The notes: a model not told the origin generated them from the letters alone. Shown: positions 24,440-33,258, numbered from the stretch's first letter. The stretch: 64,000 bases of DNA from HGM04593 sp045634365 (GCA_045634365.1 JAZRAC010000001.1:1-64000); one strand, 5' to 3'. Numbers and translations: made by a program.

Positions 24440-26650
24440 TTAACCTCTTTTTACCTGCTTCACGCCTTTCACTCCCTCTATTTTTTCAATCAGTTTGCGC
24501 AGTTTGGCATTGTCGTCTATGAGCAGGGAGAGGCTGCCCGAGAATAGTGTGTCGTGCGACTCTATGTTTATTCCACGCATAATAACCCCCTTCTCCTGTG
24601 AGATTATCGAGGTTATATTGTTCACAATGCCAATGTCGTCGTGCCCCACAATACGCAGAATTACGGGGAAGAGTGTCCCGTTCTTGTCAATTTCGCTCCA
24701 ACGGGCCTCTATTATGCGGTAGGGGTAACGCTCGCGCAGTTGCGGGGCGTTGCTGCAATCCTTGCGGTGAATGGATATTCCACCGTTTATGGTTACAAAG
24801 CCGAAAATCTCGTCGCCGAAGATGGGGTTGCAGCAACGTGACAGTTTGTAGTCGACCCCTTTGAGGTTGCGCTCAATTACAAGAATGTCGCTTGAACGGC
24901 CTGTGTCAATGTCGTTGCTGTATGTGTAGCCGCCGGCACTGTGGGTTACTTCGTTTCCCTCGTTCTGTGGCGTTGTCAGTTCTTGATACTTTCGCAGTAC
25001 CTCGCTTATCTCCACGCCCCCTTCGGCCATACATTGGTAGAAGTTGGTGAGGCGTTTGAATCCCATTTTGCGTATGAGGTGGTCCATCATTCCCTCGTCA
25101 TACTCTATCTTGTGGTTCTTGAACTTGCGTATGAGCATCTCCCTTGCAATGTCGGCCTGTCGGGCTGTAATCTCTTTTAGGGCTTGGCGTATTTTGGCTC
25201 GGGCACGCCCTGTCTTGGCAATGGCGAGCCACGCTTGCTTGGGTGTCTGGCTGTTGCTCGTTATAATCTCCACTTGGTCGCCGTTGTTGAGCGTGTGGCG
25301 CAGGGGCACGTTGCGCCCGTTCACAAGCGCACCGGTACATTTGCAACCAAGGCCGGTGTGTATACTGAATGCAAAATCGAGGATGGTGGCTCCTTTGGGC
25401 AGGCGGAAAAGGTCGCCTTTGGGGGTGAAGATAAAAATCTCGTCCTTGTAGAGCTCCATCTTGAATTTGTTGTCGTTAACATCCTCCTCGCTCAAATTTT
25501 GGAGTGTGTCGCGTATGGAGGCGAGCAGATTGTCGAGCCCTTTCTCGCTCTTTATTCCCTTGTAACGCCAGTGGGCTGCAAGACCGTGCTCGGCAATTGT
25601 GTCCATTCTCTCGGTGCGTATCTGTACCTCCACCCAACGGCCTTCGGGGCCCATCACCGTAGTGTGTAATGATTCGTAGCCGTTGCTCTTGGGTACCGAC
25701 AACCAGTCGCGCAGACGGTGGGGGTTGGGCGTGTATTGGTCGGCTACGATGGAGTATGCCTGCCAGCACTCTGCCTTTTCGTTCTGTGGCTCGCTGTCTA
25801 TTATTATGCGTATGGCGAAAAGGTCGTATATCTGCTCAAAGGGGCGTTGCTGGCGTTTCATCTTCTGCCAGATGGAGTTGATGGATTTTGTGCGCCCTTT
25901 TATGCGGTATTTAAGGTGGGGGAGTGCTTTCAGCCTCTTTTCGATTGGTTTTATGAACGATGCAATGTAGTCCTCGCGCGATGCGGCGGTCTCCTCGACC
26001 TTGTGGCTTAATTCGGCATATATCTCGCTCTCGGTGTATCGCATTGCAAGGTCCTCCATTTCCGATTTTAGTTTGTAAAAACCGAGCTTGTGGGCCAACG
26101 GAATATAAAGTTTCGACGCCTCGGCGGCAACCTGTGTGCGTGCCTCCTTGTTGTCGTAGTTGAAAAGACGGCGCAACAGCACCAAACGGGCAGCTATCAT
26201 AATGAGTATTATGCGCATATCATTGGCAAACGAGAGCAGCAGATTGCGGAAATTCTCGCTCTCTATTGTGGGGCTCTTGGCATACAGGGAGTTTATTTGC
26301 GTGAGATTGGTGAGAATGTTTGTCACGCTCTCGCCGAATTTTGTTTTTATATCCTTAATGTCTGTTACACCCTGTTGCACGCAACGGTTGAGCAGGATGC
26401 TTATTATAATTTCGCGGTGATGCCCTATCTCCTGTCCCACAAGAACCGCTGTCAGCATATCTATAATCACAGGGTGGAACCCGAAACTGTCGCGCACAAT
26501 TTTACCTTGCGCAAGAGCCTTCCCAATCTCTGTTTTTATGAACAGATAATCGCTTGGAAGCAGGCCTCCTTCGATGTTTTTTCGCAAAATGGCGTTCAGT
26601 TCAAGAATTTCTCTCTTTTCCTCCTGTGTAAAAATTTCGGTTCTCTCCAT
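24440..26650 (-). CDS. Long RSH (RelA/SpoT) protein with degenerate hydrolase domain
   Basis: 736 residues from ATG 26650. The longer frame to 26725 is less likely because a TATCTTCG -7 box sits at 26709-26716, inside it. The N-terminal HD-like domain keeps FHPV but has LLNRCVQQG where active hydrolases have LLHDxxED, so (p)ppGpp hydrolysis is probably lost. The synthetase domain looks intact: RIKGRTKSINSIWQKM, YDLFAIRIII, SVPKSNGYESLHTTV and VEVQIRTERMDTIAEHG. TGS (EIFIFTPKGDLFRLP), a helical/zinc-finger part (SRCCNPIFGDE) and a C-terminal ACT domain follow. It is therefore a RelA-like alarmone synthase; a second, SpoT-like RSH would be needed elsewhere. Confidence 0.92.
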   Translation of the reverse strand: MERTEIFTQEEKREILELNAILRKNIEGGLLPSDYLFIKTEIGKALAQGKIVRDSFGFHPVIIDMLTAVLVGQEIGHHREIIISILLNRCVQQGVTDIKDIKTKFGESVTNILTNLTQINSLYAKSPTIESENFRNLLLSFANDMRIILIMIAARLVLLRRLFNYDNKEARTQVAAEASKLYIPLAHKLGFYKLKSEMEDLAMRYTESEIYAELSHKVEETAASREDYIASFIKPIEKRLKALPHLKYRIKGRTKSINSIWQKMKRQQRPFEQIYDLFAIRIIIDSEPQNEKAECWQAYSIVADQYTPNPHRLRDWLSVPKSNGYESLHTTVMGPEGRWVEVQIRTERMDTIAEHGLAAHWRYKGIKSEKGLDNLLASIRDTLQNLSEEDVNDNKFKMELYKDEIFIFTPKGDLFRLPKGATILDFAFSIHTGLGCKCTGALVNGRNVPLRHTLNNGDQVEIITSNSQTPKQAWLAIAKTGRARAKIRQALKEITARQADIAREMLIRKFKNHKIEYDEGMMDHLIRKMGFKRLTNFYQCMAEGGVEISEVLRKYQELTTPQNEGNEVTHSAGGYTYSNDIDTGRSSDILVIERNLKGVDYKLSRCCNPIFGDEIFGFVTINGGISIHRKDCSNAPQLRERYPYRIIEARWSEIDKNGTLFPVILRIVGHDDIGIVNNITSIISQEKGVIMRGINIESHDTLFSGSLSLLIDDNAKLRKLIEKIEGVKGVKQVKRG

Positions 26651-26708
26651 TGCTCTCTTTTTGTCGGTAGTTTGTTTACGCAACCAGTCAAATGGTGCTT
26701 TTCTACCG

Positions 26709-26716
26709 CGAAGATA
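26709..26716 (-). promoter_or_regulatory. -7 box of the RSH gene
   Basis: Minus-strand TATCTTCG; transcription would start near 26703, supporting the ATG at 26650. Confidence 0.5.
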
Positions 26717-26769
26717 ATTTTTCATTTTTAAAAAAATGCATTTTTAGGATAATTATAGGAAATTATTTA

Positions 26770-26777
26770 TATTTTTG
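26770..26777 (+). promoter_or_regulatory. -7 box of the DUF4301 gene
   Basis: TATTTTTG, full TAnnTTTG match, 52 bases before the start at 26829. Confidence 0.5.
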
Positions 26778-26828
26778 CACTAATACGTGAAATTACACAG
26801 CTTCTAAACTATTTTAAACTTTATAGCT

Positions 26829-28343
26829 ATGATAAGTAAAGCCGATCAGACATTTTTAGCGAAGAAAGGTATTTCGGTGCAACAGGTTGCCGAACAGTTG
26901 CAAACCTTTAAAACAGGCTTCCCATTCTTGCCTATCGAGGCCGCGGCTACAATAGAGAAGGGAGTGGTGGCACCCTCGGCTGCCGAGGTTGATGGCTATC
27001 TTGCCGCTTGGGACGCATATTGTGCAGCCGGTAACAAGATTTTGAAGTTTGTTCCTGCGTCGGGTGCAGCGAGCCGTATGTTCAAGGACCTTTTCTCTTT
27101 TTTGAGTGCATCGTATGATGTTCCTACAACCGATTTTGAAAAGAATTTCTTTGACAATATAGAAAAGTTTGCATTCTTTGCCGACCTTGATGCTACTTGT
27201 ACAAAGAACAAGGGAAATGGCGTGAAAGAGCTTATCGCAGCCGGTAACTACAAGGAGGTTGTGTTCAATCTGCTCGATTTTACAGGAATGAATTATGGCT
27301 CATTGCCCAAAGGCTTGCTGAAATTTCACAACTACGACAATGCCGCCCGCACCGCAGCCGAGGAGCATTTTGTAGAGGGTGCACTCTACGCAGCAACCGA
27401 TGGCAAGGTACAGTTGCATTTTACCGTGTCTCCCAATCACAAGGCACTCTTCCAAGAGCTTGTTGCCGAGCGTAAGGCCTATTACGAAGAGTTGTTCGGC
27501 GTTACATACGATATTAACTTTTCGGAGCAGAAGCAGAGCACCGATACTATTGCCGTGGATGCCGACAACCAACCTTTCCGCGAGAATGGGGCATTGGTGT
27601 TCCGTCCCGGCGGCCACGGTGCGCTCATAGAGAACCTCAACGATATTGACGCCGATGTTATCTTCATAAAGAATATAGACAATGTGGTTCCCGACCGCTT
27701 GAAGCCCGACACTGTTACCTACAAGAAACTGCTTGCCGGTATTCTTGTTGAGAAGCAGAAACAGGCGTTTGAATATCTGCGCATTATAGAGAGCGGCAGT
27801 TACACTCACGAGCAGGTGATGGAGATGGTGCGCTTTGTGCAGCAAGACCTTATGTGCCGCAATATGGATATAAAGAACCTCGAAGATTGCGACCTTGTGC
27901 TCTATCTGCGCAAGAAACTCAACCGTCCTATGCGCGTGTGCGGAATGGTGAAGAATGTGGGCGAGCCCGGCGGAGGCCCCTTCCTTGCCTATAATCAGGA
28001 TGGTACCGTATCGTTGCAGATTTTGGAGAGCTCGCAGATAGATATGAACAATCCTGCATCTAAGGCAATGTTCGAGAATGGCACACACTTTAATCCCGTG
28101 GACCTTGTTTGCGCAGTTAAGGGTTACAAGGGCGATAAATTCAACCTTCCCGACTTTGTGGACAAGAACACCGGCTTCATTTCTCATAAATCGAAGAACG
28201 GCCGCGAATTAAAGGCAATGGAGCTTCCCGGTCTTTGGAACGGAGCAATGAGCGACTGGAACACAATTTTTGTGGAGGTTCCTCTCGTTACCTTCAATCC
28301 TGTGAAGACTGTGAACGACCTTTTGCGCGATGTGCACCAGTAA
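26829..28343 (+). CDS. DUF4301 family protein
   Basis: 504 residues, soluble, no signal peptide. Recognised as the Bacteroidota DUF4301 family from KFVPASGAASRMFKDL near residue 75, FRPGGHGALIENLNDIDADV near 258, and GMVKNVGEPGGGPF near 378. The Gly-rich PASGAASRMFK segment resembles the nucleotide-binding loop of sugar-nucleotidyltransferase-like folds, so a nucleotide- or sugar-phosphate-related role is possible but unproven. Monocistronic: divergent from the RSH gene, with a terminator at 28480. Confidence 0.85.
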   Translation: MISKADQTFLAKKGISVQQVAEQLQTFKTGFPFLPIEAAATIEKGVVAPSAAEVDGYLAAWDAYCAAGNKILKFVPASGAASRMFKDLFSFLSASYDVPTTDFEKNFFDNIEKFAFFADLDATCTKNKGNGVKELIAAGNYKEVVFNLLDFTGMNYGSLPKGLLKFHNYDNAARTAAEEHFVEGALYAATDGKVQLHFTVSPNHKALFQELVAERKAYYEELFGVTYDINFSEQKQSTDTIAVDADNQPFRENGALVFRPGGHGALIENLNDIDADVIFIKNIDNVVPDRLKPDTVTYKKLLAGILVEKQKQAFEYLRIIESGSYTHEQVMEMVRFVQQDLMCRNMDIKNLEDCDLVLYLRKKLNRPMRVCGMVKNVGEPGGGPFLAYNQDGTVSLQILESSQIDMNNPASKAMFENGTHFNPVDLVCAVKGYKGDKFNLPDFVDKNTGFISHKSKNGRELKAMELPGLWNGAMSDWNTIFVEVPLVTFNPVKTVNDLLRDVHQ

Positions 28344-28479
28344 TGCTCTTGGTGCCGTTGCTTCGAAAAAGGAACGTTATAGATGTAAATAAGAAACTGA
28401 ATTCCGGGGAATGTTTTTTGCCTTTGTCCCCAGAAAACCTGATGGTTTTATTAAGGTTTTTCATATTCTTATGTGGTTG

Positions 28480-28510
28480 GGGCTACACCGGGTGGGTGTA
28501 GCCCTTTTTT
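28480..28510 (+). terminator. Terminator of the DUF4301 gene
   Basis: GGGCTACACC (28480-28489) and GGTGTAGCCC (28495-28504) form a perfect stem, then TTTTTT. It is 137 bases after the stop codon; the bases between hold nothing recognised. Confidence 0.85.
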
Positions 28511-28546
28511 ATATTCGTCTGCAAAATCGGGGAGGGATATGCCGTA

Positions 28547-28570
28547 GGGGCAGACCGGTGTGTCTGCCCG
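28547..28570. repeat. REP-like palindrome
   Basis: GGGCAGAC (28548-28555) and GTCTGCCC (28562-28569) form a perfect hairpin with loop CGGTGT, preceded by GTAG. Palindromes of this GGGCAGAC/GGGCGAAC style are scattered through many bacterial genomes as REP-like units; no RAYT transposase is in the window. Confidence 0.5.
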
Positions 28571-28639
28571 GTATTTCATTGTTGCCTGTGTGTTTTTGGG
28601 CGCACACATCGGTGCGGCAAGGTGGTTCTTTTTTATCCT

Positions 28640-28732
28640 GCCACGAAACAAGTTTTCAATGTCTTTATGGCAAAATAAACCGATATAAACTTGCCACGAA
28701 ATAAACTTTTAGAATCTTTGTGGCAAAATAAT
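28640..28732. repeat. Two tandem copies of a ~40-base hairpin repeat
   Basis: Copy 1 (28640-28679) and copy 2 (28692-28731) share TGCCACGAAA at the left end and TGGCAAAATAA at the right end with a similar middle. Each unit folds on itself (TTGCCACnAA against TTnGTGGCAA). They lie in a 560-base gene-free stretch; no ORF covers them. Confidence 0.6.
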
Positions 28733-28807
28733 AGAACTATGGAGGGTATCCAAAATGTCATAACAATGGACTCTTTATTCGACTGATAAAAATAACTTTA
28801 CATTAGG

Positions 28808-28846
28808 ACCTCACTTGCAGCAAAGAACTGTCAGTGAGGTTTTTTA
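28808..28846 (+). terminator. Orphan plus-strand terminator
   Basis: ACCTCACT (28808-28815) and AGTGAGGT (28833-28840) form a stem followed by TTTTTT. No plus-strand gene lies between it and the terminator at 28480, so it may end an unannotated short transcript. Confidence 0.5.
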
Positions 28847-28905
28847 TTGTTTGTTTTTGACCACAAATCGTGCATCATCTCACTTTCTGCCCAATAGAAC
28901 AATAT

Positions 28906-30540
28906 TTATTTGAATATAATACGTCCTTGAGGTTCACTATACTCAACGCCAACGTAACCACCAAGACTATCTTCAAGGTAATGACGTAGAATTTCTATAT
29001 CCGCTCCCCAATAGGTTGAAATTGGTTTTACCTGATTAAATATACCCGAAGCGCCTTGTTCGAGGATTAGGTAATCCAATGTCGCCATTATATATTGGTG
29101 TGATAATTCTATCTCTTTGTACTCTCCACTTTCTTTATCCAAAACCTCTACATTAGAGACACGGCGATTCCCCTCTCCCACATACGAGAATAACGAAGTT
29201 TCCGAATCTTTCACTACGGGAGATGGAATAGAGGGATTAACATCAAAGCGCAAACCGCTAACTTGCATGAAAGAACCCGATTCGGCAGGTAGAGAAGAAA
29301 CTGAAAACTCCAATACATCAAGTAGTTGTTGTCCGGTAATGATTCCCGTAGTAATCATATCACCAAAAGGCATTATATTATAAAGGTCGTTGAACAGAAT
29401 GTTACCACGATTTATATTGGTGCGAATACCACCACCATTAATTAAAGCAATATCGGCATCAGTGAAAACGCGCAAGGCATCTGCACAGAAATCACCGAGG
29501 TTGGTTTCCTGTTTGCGGACGATACGTGTTCCATCGGCATTATAAATCATAAGGTCCACTTCGCTATTTCCAATGATAAAATTACCCTGGCTCCCAATAT
29601 CTTCTTTCATGCAATTGATGAAATCTTGCGCCTTATTATCGGCTGAAACTTCGCCATTAACTATATCTGTAAGCGAAGAATGTATAGTTCCGTCGGTTTT
29701 GATAGTTAGTTGGCCAATATATTGGAAGTTTGTGCCGGAAGAAGTTAGCAAAACAGGCTTGCCGTCTTTGTTGTTCACAATTTGTTTTTCAATAACGTGA
29801 TGGTCGTGACCATCAATTACTGCATCCAAACCCGCAGTGTGGGCGATTAAACTCGTAGAATTGGGATGGCCTCCCGTCTTCTCACTATCGCCCAAATGAG
29901 AGAGCGCAATGACATAATCGGCCCCGTTCCGGCGGGCTTCGTCTATAAAATATTGGGCATTCTCGTAAAATCCCTCGCGCATGAAGCTATAAAGCGGATT
30001 GCCCTGCTCATCACTCAGGCTTGTTACTGTGCCGCTCGTCGTTGTGGTAAACCCGATGTAAGCCACATCCACTTCGCCATAACGAACAATATGATAGGCC
30101 GGGTATGGATAAGTGTTGGTTTGTACATTCTTAAAGTTGGCACACACAACGGGTGCATCTAGGGCCTCGGTAATGTTGAACATCTGTTCCATTCCATAGT
30201 CAAGTTCGTGATTACCTAAAGTTACAACATCATAGCCTACATAATTCATAATCTCGACAATCCGTTCACCTTTTGATATAGCACCAGCAAGTCCTCCACT
30301 TGCGAAATCGCCACAAGATATAGTCGAAACATAATCAGTGCTAGACAAACACTCGTCGCGATACGATACAAGCATCGGATAGCCGTCTATACTGCAATGA
30401 ACATCGTTATCATACAAAACAATAATTGGTTGAGTTGGCAAATCCGGAAGCTGAATCTGCTCGGGGATTTCATCGCTACAAGCACAGAATATGCAAGAGC
30501 AAACAACCAAAGATAACATTAAAACATTTTTAATATACAT
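28906..30540 (-). CDS. 5'-nucleotidase/metallophosphatase lipoprotein
   Basis: 544 residues from ATG 30540, preceded by a good promoter; the frame extends upstream without similarity. The N-terminus is a lipoprotein signal (KNVLMLSLVVCSCIFCAC; lipobox near residue 21). The metallophosphatase domain has LYDNDVHCSIDG, SCGDFASGG, LGNHELDYG, ALSHLGD and IDGHDHH, all the metal-ligand motifs. The C-terminal 5'-nucleotidase substrate domain has NGGGIRTNINRGN and FGDMITTG. It hydrolyses extracellular nucleotides or UDP-sugars. Base use is more AT-rich than the core genes around it, and a tyrosine-recombinase remnant lies just upstream, so local acquisition by transfer is possible. Confidence 0.92.
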   Translation of the reverse strand: MYIKNVLMLSLVVCSCIFCACSDEIPEQIQLPDLPTQPIIVLYDNDVHCSIDGYPMLVSYRDECLSSTDYVSTISCGDFASGGLAGAISKGERIVEIMNYVGYDVVTLGNHELDYGMEQMFNITEALDAPVVCANFKNVQTNTYPYPAYHIVRYGEVDVAYIGFTTTTSGTVTSLSDEQGNPLYSFMREGFYENAQYFIDEARRNGADYVIALSHLGDSEKTGGHPNSTSLIAHTAGLDAVIDGHDHHVIEKQIVNNKDGKPVLLTSSGTNFQYIGQLTIKTDGTIHSSLTDIVNGEVSADNKAQDFINCMKEDIGSQGNFIIGNSEVDLMIYNADGTRIVRKQETNLGDFCADALRVFTDADIALINGGGIRTNINRGNILFNDLYNIMPFGDMITTGIITGQQLLDVLEFSVSSLPAESGSFMQVSGLRFDVNPSIPSPVVKDSETSLFSYVGEGNRRVSNVEVLDKESGEYKEIELSHQYIMATLDYLILEQGASGIFNQVKPISTYWGADIEILRHYLEDSLGGYVGVEYSEPQGRIIFK

Positions 30541-30564
30541 AAGTAGATGAATTTTAACTTTGTA

Positions 30565-30597
30565 CAAATATACGAAAAAAGTCTGTCCATAGACAAA
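30565..30597 (-). promoter_or_regulatory. Promoter of the 5'-nucleotidase gene
   Basis: Minus strand: TTTG (30594-30597), 21 bases, TATATTTG (30565-30572). Both match the Bacteroidota consensus; start codon 25 bases downstream. Confidence 0.6.
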
Positions 30598-30601
30598 CTT
30601 T

Positions 30602-30895
30602 TTAGCGATTAAACACATAATCAATAACCTTAGCGTTGGCATTGTTCTCTATTGCAAAGTCGCGTTCAATATAAATATCGGTCACCTTCATAGATTCGTC
30701 CATATGGTTAAGGGCTGCGTGTACGGTATATTTATCTATTCCAACTTTATTTACGGCAATAGTTGCCCACGAATGGCGTGCTGCATAATATTCCAAGTCT
30801 TCGATGTGCAATATAATTTCATACCTTGTCATTCCCGCTTTTTTCTCGCCAAGTGCAGTGACGATTTTGATGTACCCTTCGGGGTACTTGAACAG
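30602..30895 (-). pseudogene. C-terminal remnant of a tyrosine recombinase
   Basis: An open frame of 97 codons bounded upstream by TGA at 30896-30898; the first ATG leaves 76 residues. It encodes the end of a phage-type integrase: YYAARHSWATIAVNK (catalytic Arg with the HSWAT box), HAALNHMDE (second His position) and VTDIYIERDF (catalytic Tyr). The N-terminal SAM-like domain and first catalytic Arg are missing. It marks a lost mobile element or genomic island next to the 5'-nucleotidase gene. No attachment repeats were identified. Confidence 0.75.
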
Positions 30896-30971
30896 TCAAC
30901 CAAAAATTACATATACAATTCTGTGTTGTCCTTTTTTACGGCAAAATTAGCGTAATGGGATAATTTGTCGC

Positions 30972-30979
30972 TATATTTG
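30972..30979 (+). promoter_or_regulatory. -7 box of the AraC gene
   Basis: TATATTTG, exact TAnnTTTG match, 20 bases before the start at 30999. Confidence 0.5.
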
Positions 30980-30998
30980 TTCCAAAAACAAGCAGTTT

Positions 30999-31844
30999 AT
31001 GATAGCTACAACCGATTACGACGATAGTCACGTTTTTCTTAAAAGTGAAATTAGTGAATTTGGGAGAGTGCCCATTCGCTGTAACCATTGTGTGATAATA
31101 TATATAATGGAGGGCGAGGTAAAGTTCGAACTTAATTATTCGAACTATAATGCAAAAGCCCACTCTTTTGTACTTATTTCTCCTCTCGATATTGTAGTTG
31201 CAAAAGAGTATAGCCGTAACTATAAAGCATTGGCGCTGGTGTTGCCAATGTCGCTTGTCTCCTCTACCGGCAAATTGCAGAGTTTCGATTTTGAGTTTTA
31301 CGAGAAACTTAAAGCTAATCCTGTGATAGAAATGTTTGGCGCGGAGCGGGATATTGCACACAACCTCTTTGCCACTCTTAAAGTAATTAACGATACATTT
31401 GAGTATGAGGAGTTTGAGAAATCGGCACTATCTGCTGCCAATATGGTTTTTCAATTATATATAAGCCATTTTAAGAAGTATGGCTCATTTTATGCTGCAA
31501 AGACTTATGAATCGAGGAAAAGGACTCTCTTCAAGAAATTTGTGAGAGGGCTTGTGGCTGCGAGCAATAAGTCGCGCGAGGTCCTTTTTTATGCCAATGA
31601 GCTTGGCGTGAGCAGCGGTTATTTGAACGAGGTGTGCAACGAGGTATCCAATTATTCGGCAAAAGAGATTATCGACACGGCGGTTGTCTCGCGTCTTAAA
31701 TACGAACTATCGTTCACCGATAAATCCATTCAGGAACTTGCCGACGAGTATAATTTCCCCAGCCAGAGCTATTTGTGCCGTTATTATAAAAGAATTACGG
31801 GGATGTCGCCCAGCGAGTTTCGCAAGGAGAGGAAGAGAGAGTAA
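30999..31844 (+). CDS. AraC family transcriptional regulator
   Basis: 281 residues. The C-terminal ~100 residues hold two helix-turn-helix motifs (VLFYANELGVSSGYLNEVCN and IQELADEYNFPSQSYLCRY) and the usual ending GMSPSEFRKERK. The N-terminal half is a cupin-like sensing domain (VIIYIMEGEVKFELNY). The pattern is the common Bacteroidota AraC type that controls a neighbouring transporter or resistance gene; here the neighbours (integrase remnant, convergent LRR gene) give no target. Single gene with a bidirectional terminator after it. Confidence 0.9.
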   Translation: MIATTDYDDSHVFLKSEISEFGRVPIRCNHCVIIYIMEGEVKFELNYSNYNAKAHSFVLISPLDIVVAKEYSRNYKALALVLPMSLVSSTGKLQSFDFEFYEKLKANPVIEMFGAERDIAHNLFATLKVINDTFEYEEFEKSALSAANMVFQLYISHFKKYGSFYAAKTYESRKRTLFKKFVRGLVAASNKSREVLFYANELGVSSGYLNEVCNEVSNYSAKEIIDTAVVSRLKYELSFTDKSIQELADEYNFPSQSYLCRYYKRITGMSPSEFRKERKRE

Positions 31845-31848
31845 CCAT

Positions 31849-31902
31849 AAAAAACAATGGTGGTGACCTATTTTACTTTTAGGTCACCACCATTGTTTTT
31901 TT
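31849..31902. terminator. Bidirectional terminator, AraC and LRR genes
   Basis: A ~20-bp perfect stem (left arm ends GGTGGTGACCT at 31869, right arm starts AGGTCACCACC at 31881) with A-run left and T-run right. Its core resembles the terminator at 23854-23893. Confidence 0.9.
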
Positions 31903-31914
31903 ATGTGCAGCAGC

Positions 31915-33258
31915 CTACTCGTTGCCTAAGATTATGCTTACAAGTTTCGTAAGGTCGCTTACATCTACCGTGCCGTCGCCGTTAAGGTCGCCTAAAAGAG
32001 GCTCATTGTTGTCTTCTTCCTCGGGTTCAAGTTCTACAATGTTTTTAAACTCGTTCCATCCGGCAGTTGTAGCGTATGTCTCTTTTGCTCCATAAGGAAC
32101 ATAGAGGGTTGCCTTCTCTTTTACCAAATAGTAGAAGACATTGCTCTCTATTCCAAAAAGTTTATCGGCCGGAATAAGTGAGGTTACGCTTGTGAGTGCC
32201 GGACAATAAGAGAATGCATTATATTTTATGGATGCTACATTTTCGGATATTGTTACGCCGGTGAGGGCTGTGCAATAGTCGAACGCAGTGTTTTCTATTG
32301 TAGTTACATTGCAGGGGATTGTAACGCTTGTGAGGCTGCTGCAATGGCTGAATGTCCATTCTTCAATAGTTTTTATGCCACTGCCTATTGTCAGGCTTGT
32401 TACCCCGCTGCAACCACTGAACGCATAGCCTCCTATTGTTGTTACACTGTTGGGAATTTCTATGCTCGTAAGCCCTGTGCAATTATTGAATGCGTATCTT
32501 CCAATGCTTGTTACGCTGTTGGGTATAGTGATGCTTGTGAGACCCTTGCATCGCTCGAATGCATTGTATCTTATGGATGTAATGCCATTGGGTATTATTG
32601 TATTGTTGCAACCTTTAATTAGTGTGTTTGTTGCAGTTTCTATAATTGCGTTGCAATTTTCTCGGCTATCATATATAGTGTTACCACTTTCCACTTTTAT
32701 TGTTGTTATAGCTTCACAGTAATCAAAAACGCAGTTCCCTATTGTTGTTACCCCGCTGCCTATTATTACACTTGTGAGTGCGTAGCAACCGGAAAACGCG
32801 TGATACTCGATAGTTATTACACTATTGGGAATTGTTATACTTGTCAGCCTTGTACAGTAGCTGAACGCATATTTTCCTATGTTTGTGACGCTATTGGGGA
32901 GGGTTATGTTTGCAAGGCCTGTGCAGCCATAGAATGAGTGGCTTTCTATGGCTGTTACACTGTTGGGAATTACGATGCTTGTTATGTATTCGCAATCGTA
33001 GAATGTGTGTTCTCCTATGCTCGTTACACTGTAAGTGATTCCACTGTGGGTAACGGTTGAGGGGATGCTTACCGCGTTGCTGTATTCATTGCTATAATCA
33101 TAGTAGGTTGAGCCGCGGTAGGTTACAGCAACGGTTTTTGCCGTAGCATCGGTAATGTTGTAATAAATACCGTCTATCTCAAAGTCGTGGGCTGTGGCGA
33201 TGTTACTGCACAGCAACAGAAGGGTAGTGAGCAACGATTTTGTGTAGAATTTTCTCAT
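31915..33258 (-). CDS. BspA-like leucine-rich-repeat protein with dockerin-like C-terminus
   Basis: 447 residues with a signal peptide (LLTTLLLLCSNIATAHD). About eleven LRR_5 (BspA/TpLRR) repeats of ~23 residues, of the type LTSITIPNSVTSIGRYAF..C, fill residues about 60-370. A short beta segment (KATLYVPYGAKETYATTAGW) precedes the end. The last ~23 residues (GDLNGDGTVDVSDLTKLVS) are one dockerin-type EF-hand-like Ca2+ repeat; true dockerins have two. BspA-like proteins are surface adhesins that bind host or bacterial partners. It has its own -7 box (33290-33297) inside the end of the upstream gene, and no PorSS CTD is seen. Confidence 0.88.
   Translation of the reverse strand: MRKFYTKSLLTTLLLLCSNIATAHDFEIDGIYYNITDATAKTVAVTYRGSTYYDYSNEYSNAVSIPSTVTHSGITYSVTSIGEHTFYDCEYITSIVIPNSVTAIESHSFYGCTGLANITLPNSVTNIGKYAFSYCTRLTSITIPNSVITIEYHAFSGCYALTSVIIGSGVTTIGNCVFDYCEAITTIKVESGNTIYDSRENCNAIIETATNTLIKGCNNTIIPNGITSIRYNAFERCKGLTSITIPNSVTSIGRYAFNNCTGLTSIEIPNSVTTIGGYAFSGCSGVTSLTIGSGIKTIEEWTFSHCSSLTSVTIPCNVTTIENTAFDYCTALTGVTISENVASIKYNAFSYCPALTSVTSLIPADKLFGIESNVFYYLVKEKATLYVPYGAKETYATTAGWNEFKNIVELEPEEEDNNEPLLGDLNGDGTVDVSDLTKLVSIILGNE

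Noticed and set aside
30872..30887. GTACCC-TTCG-GGGTAC hairpin as a terminator or RNA element
   Set aside because: It lies within the open frame of the recombinase remnant (codes for KYPEGY) and has no T-run.
31915..33258. Periodic DNA repeats considered as a CRISPR or tandem-repeat array
   Set aside because: The period (~69 bases) is that of the LRR protein repeats and the sequence is coding.
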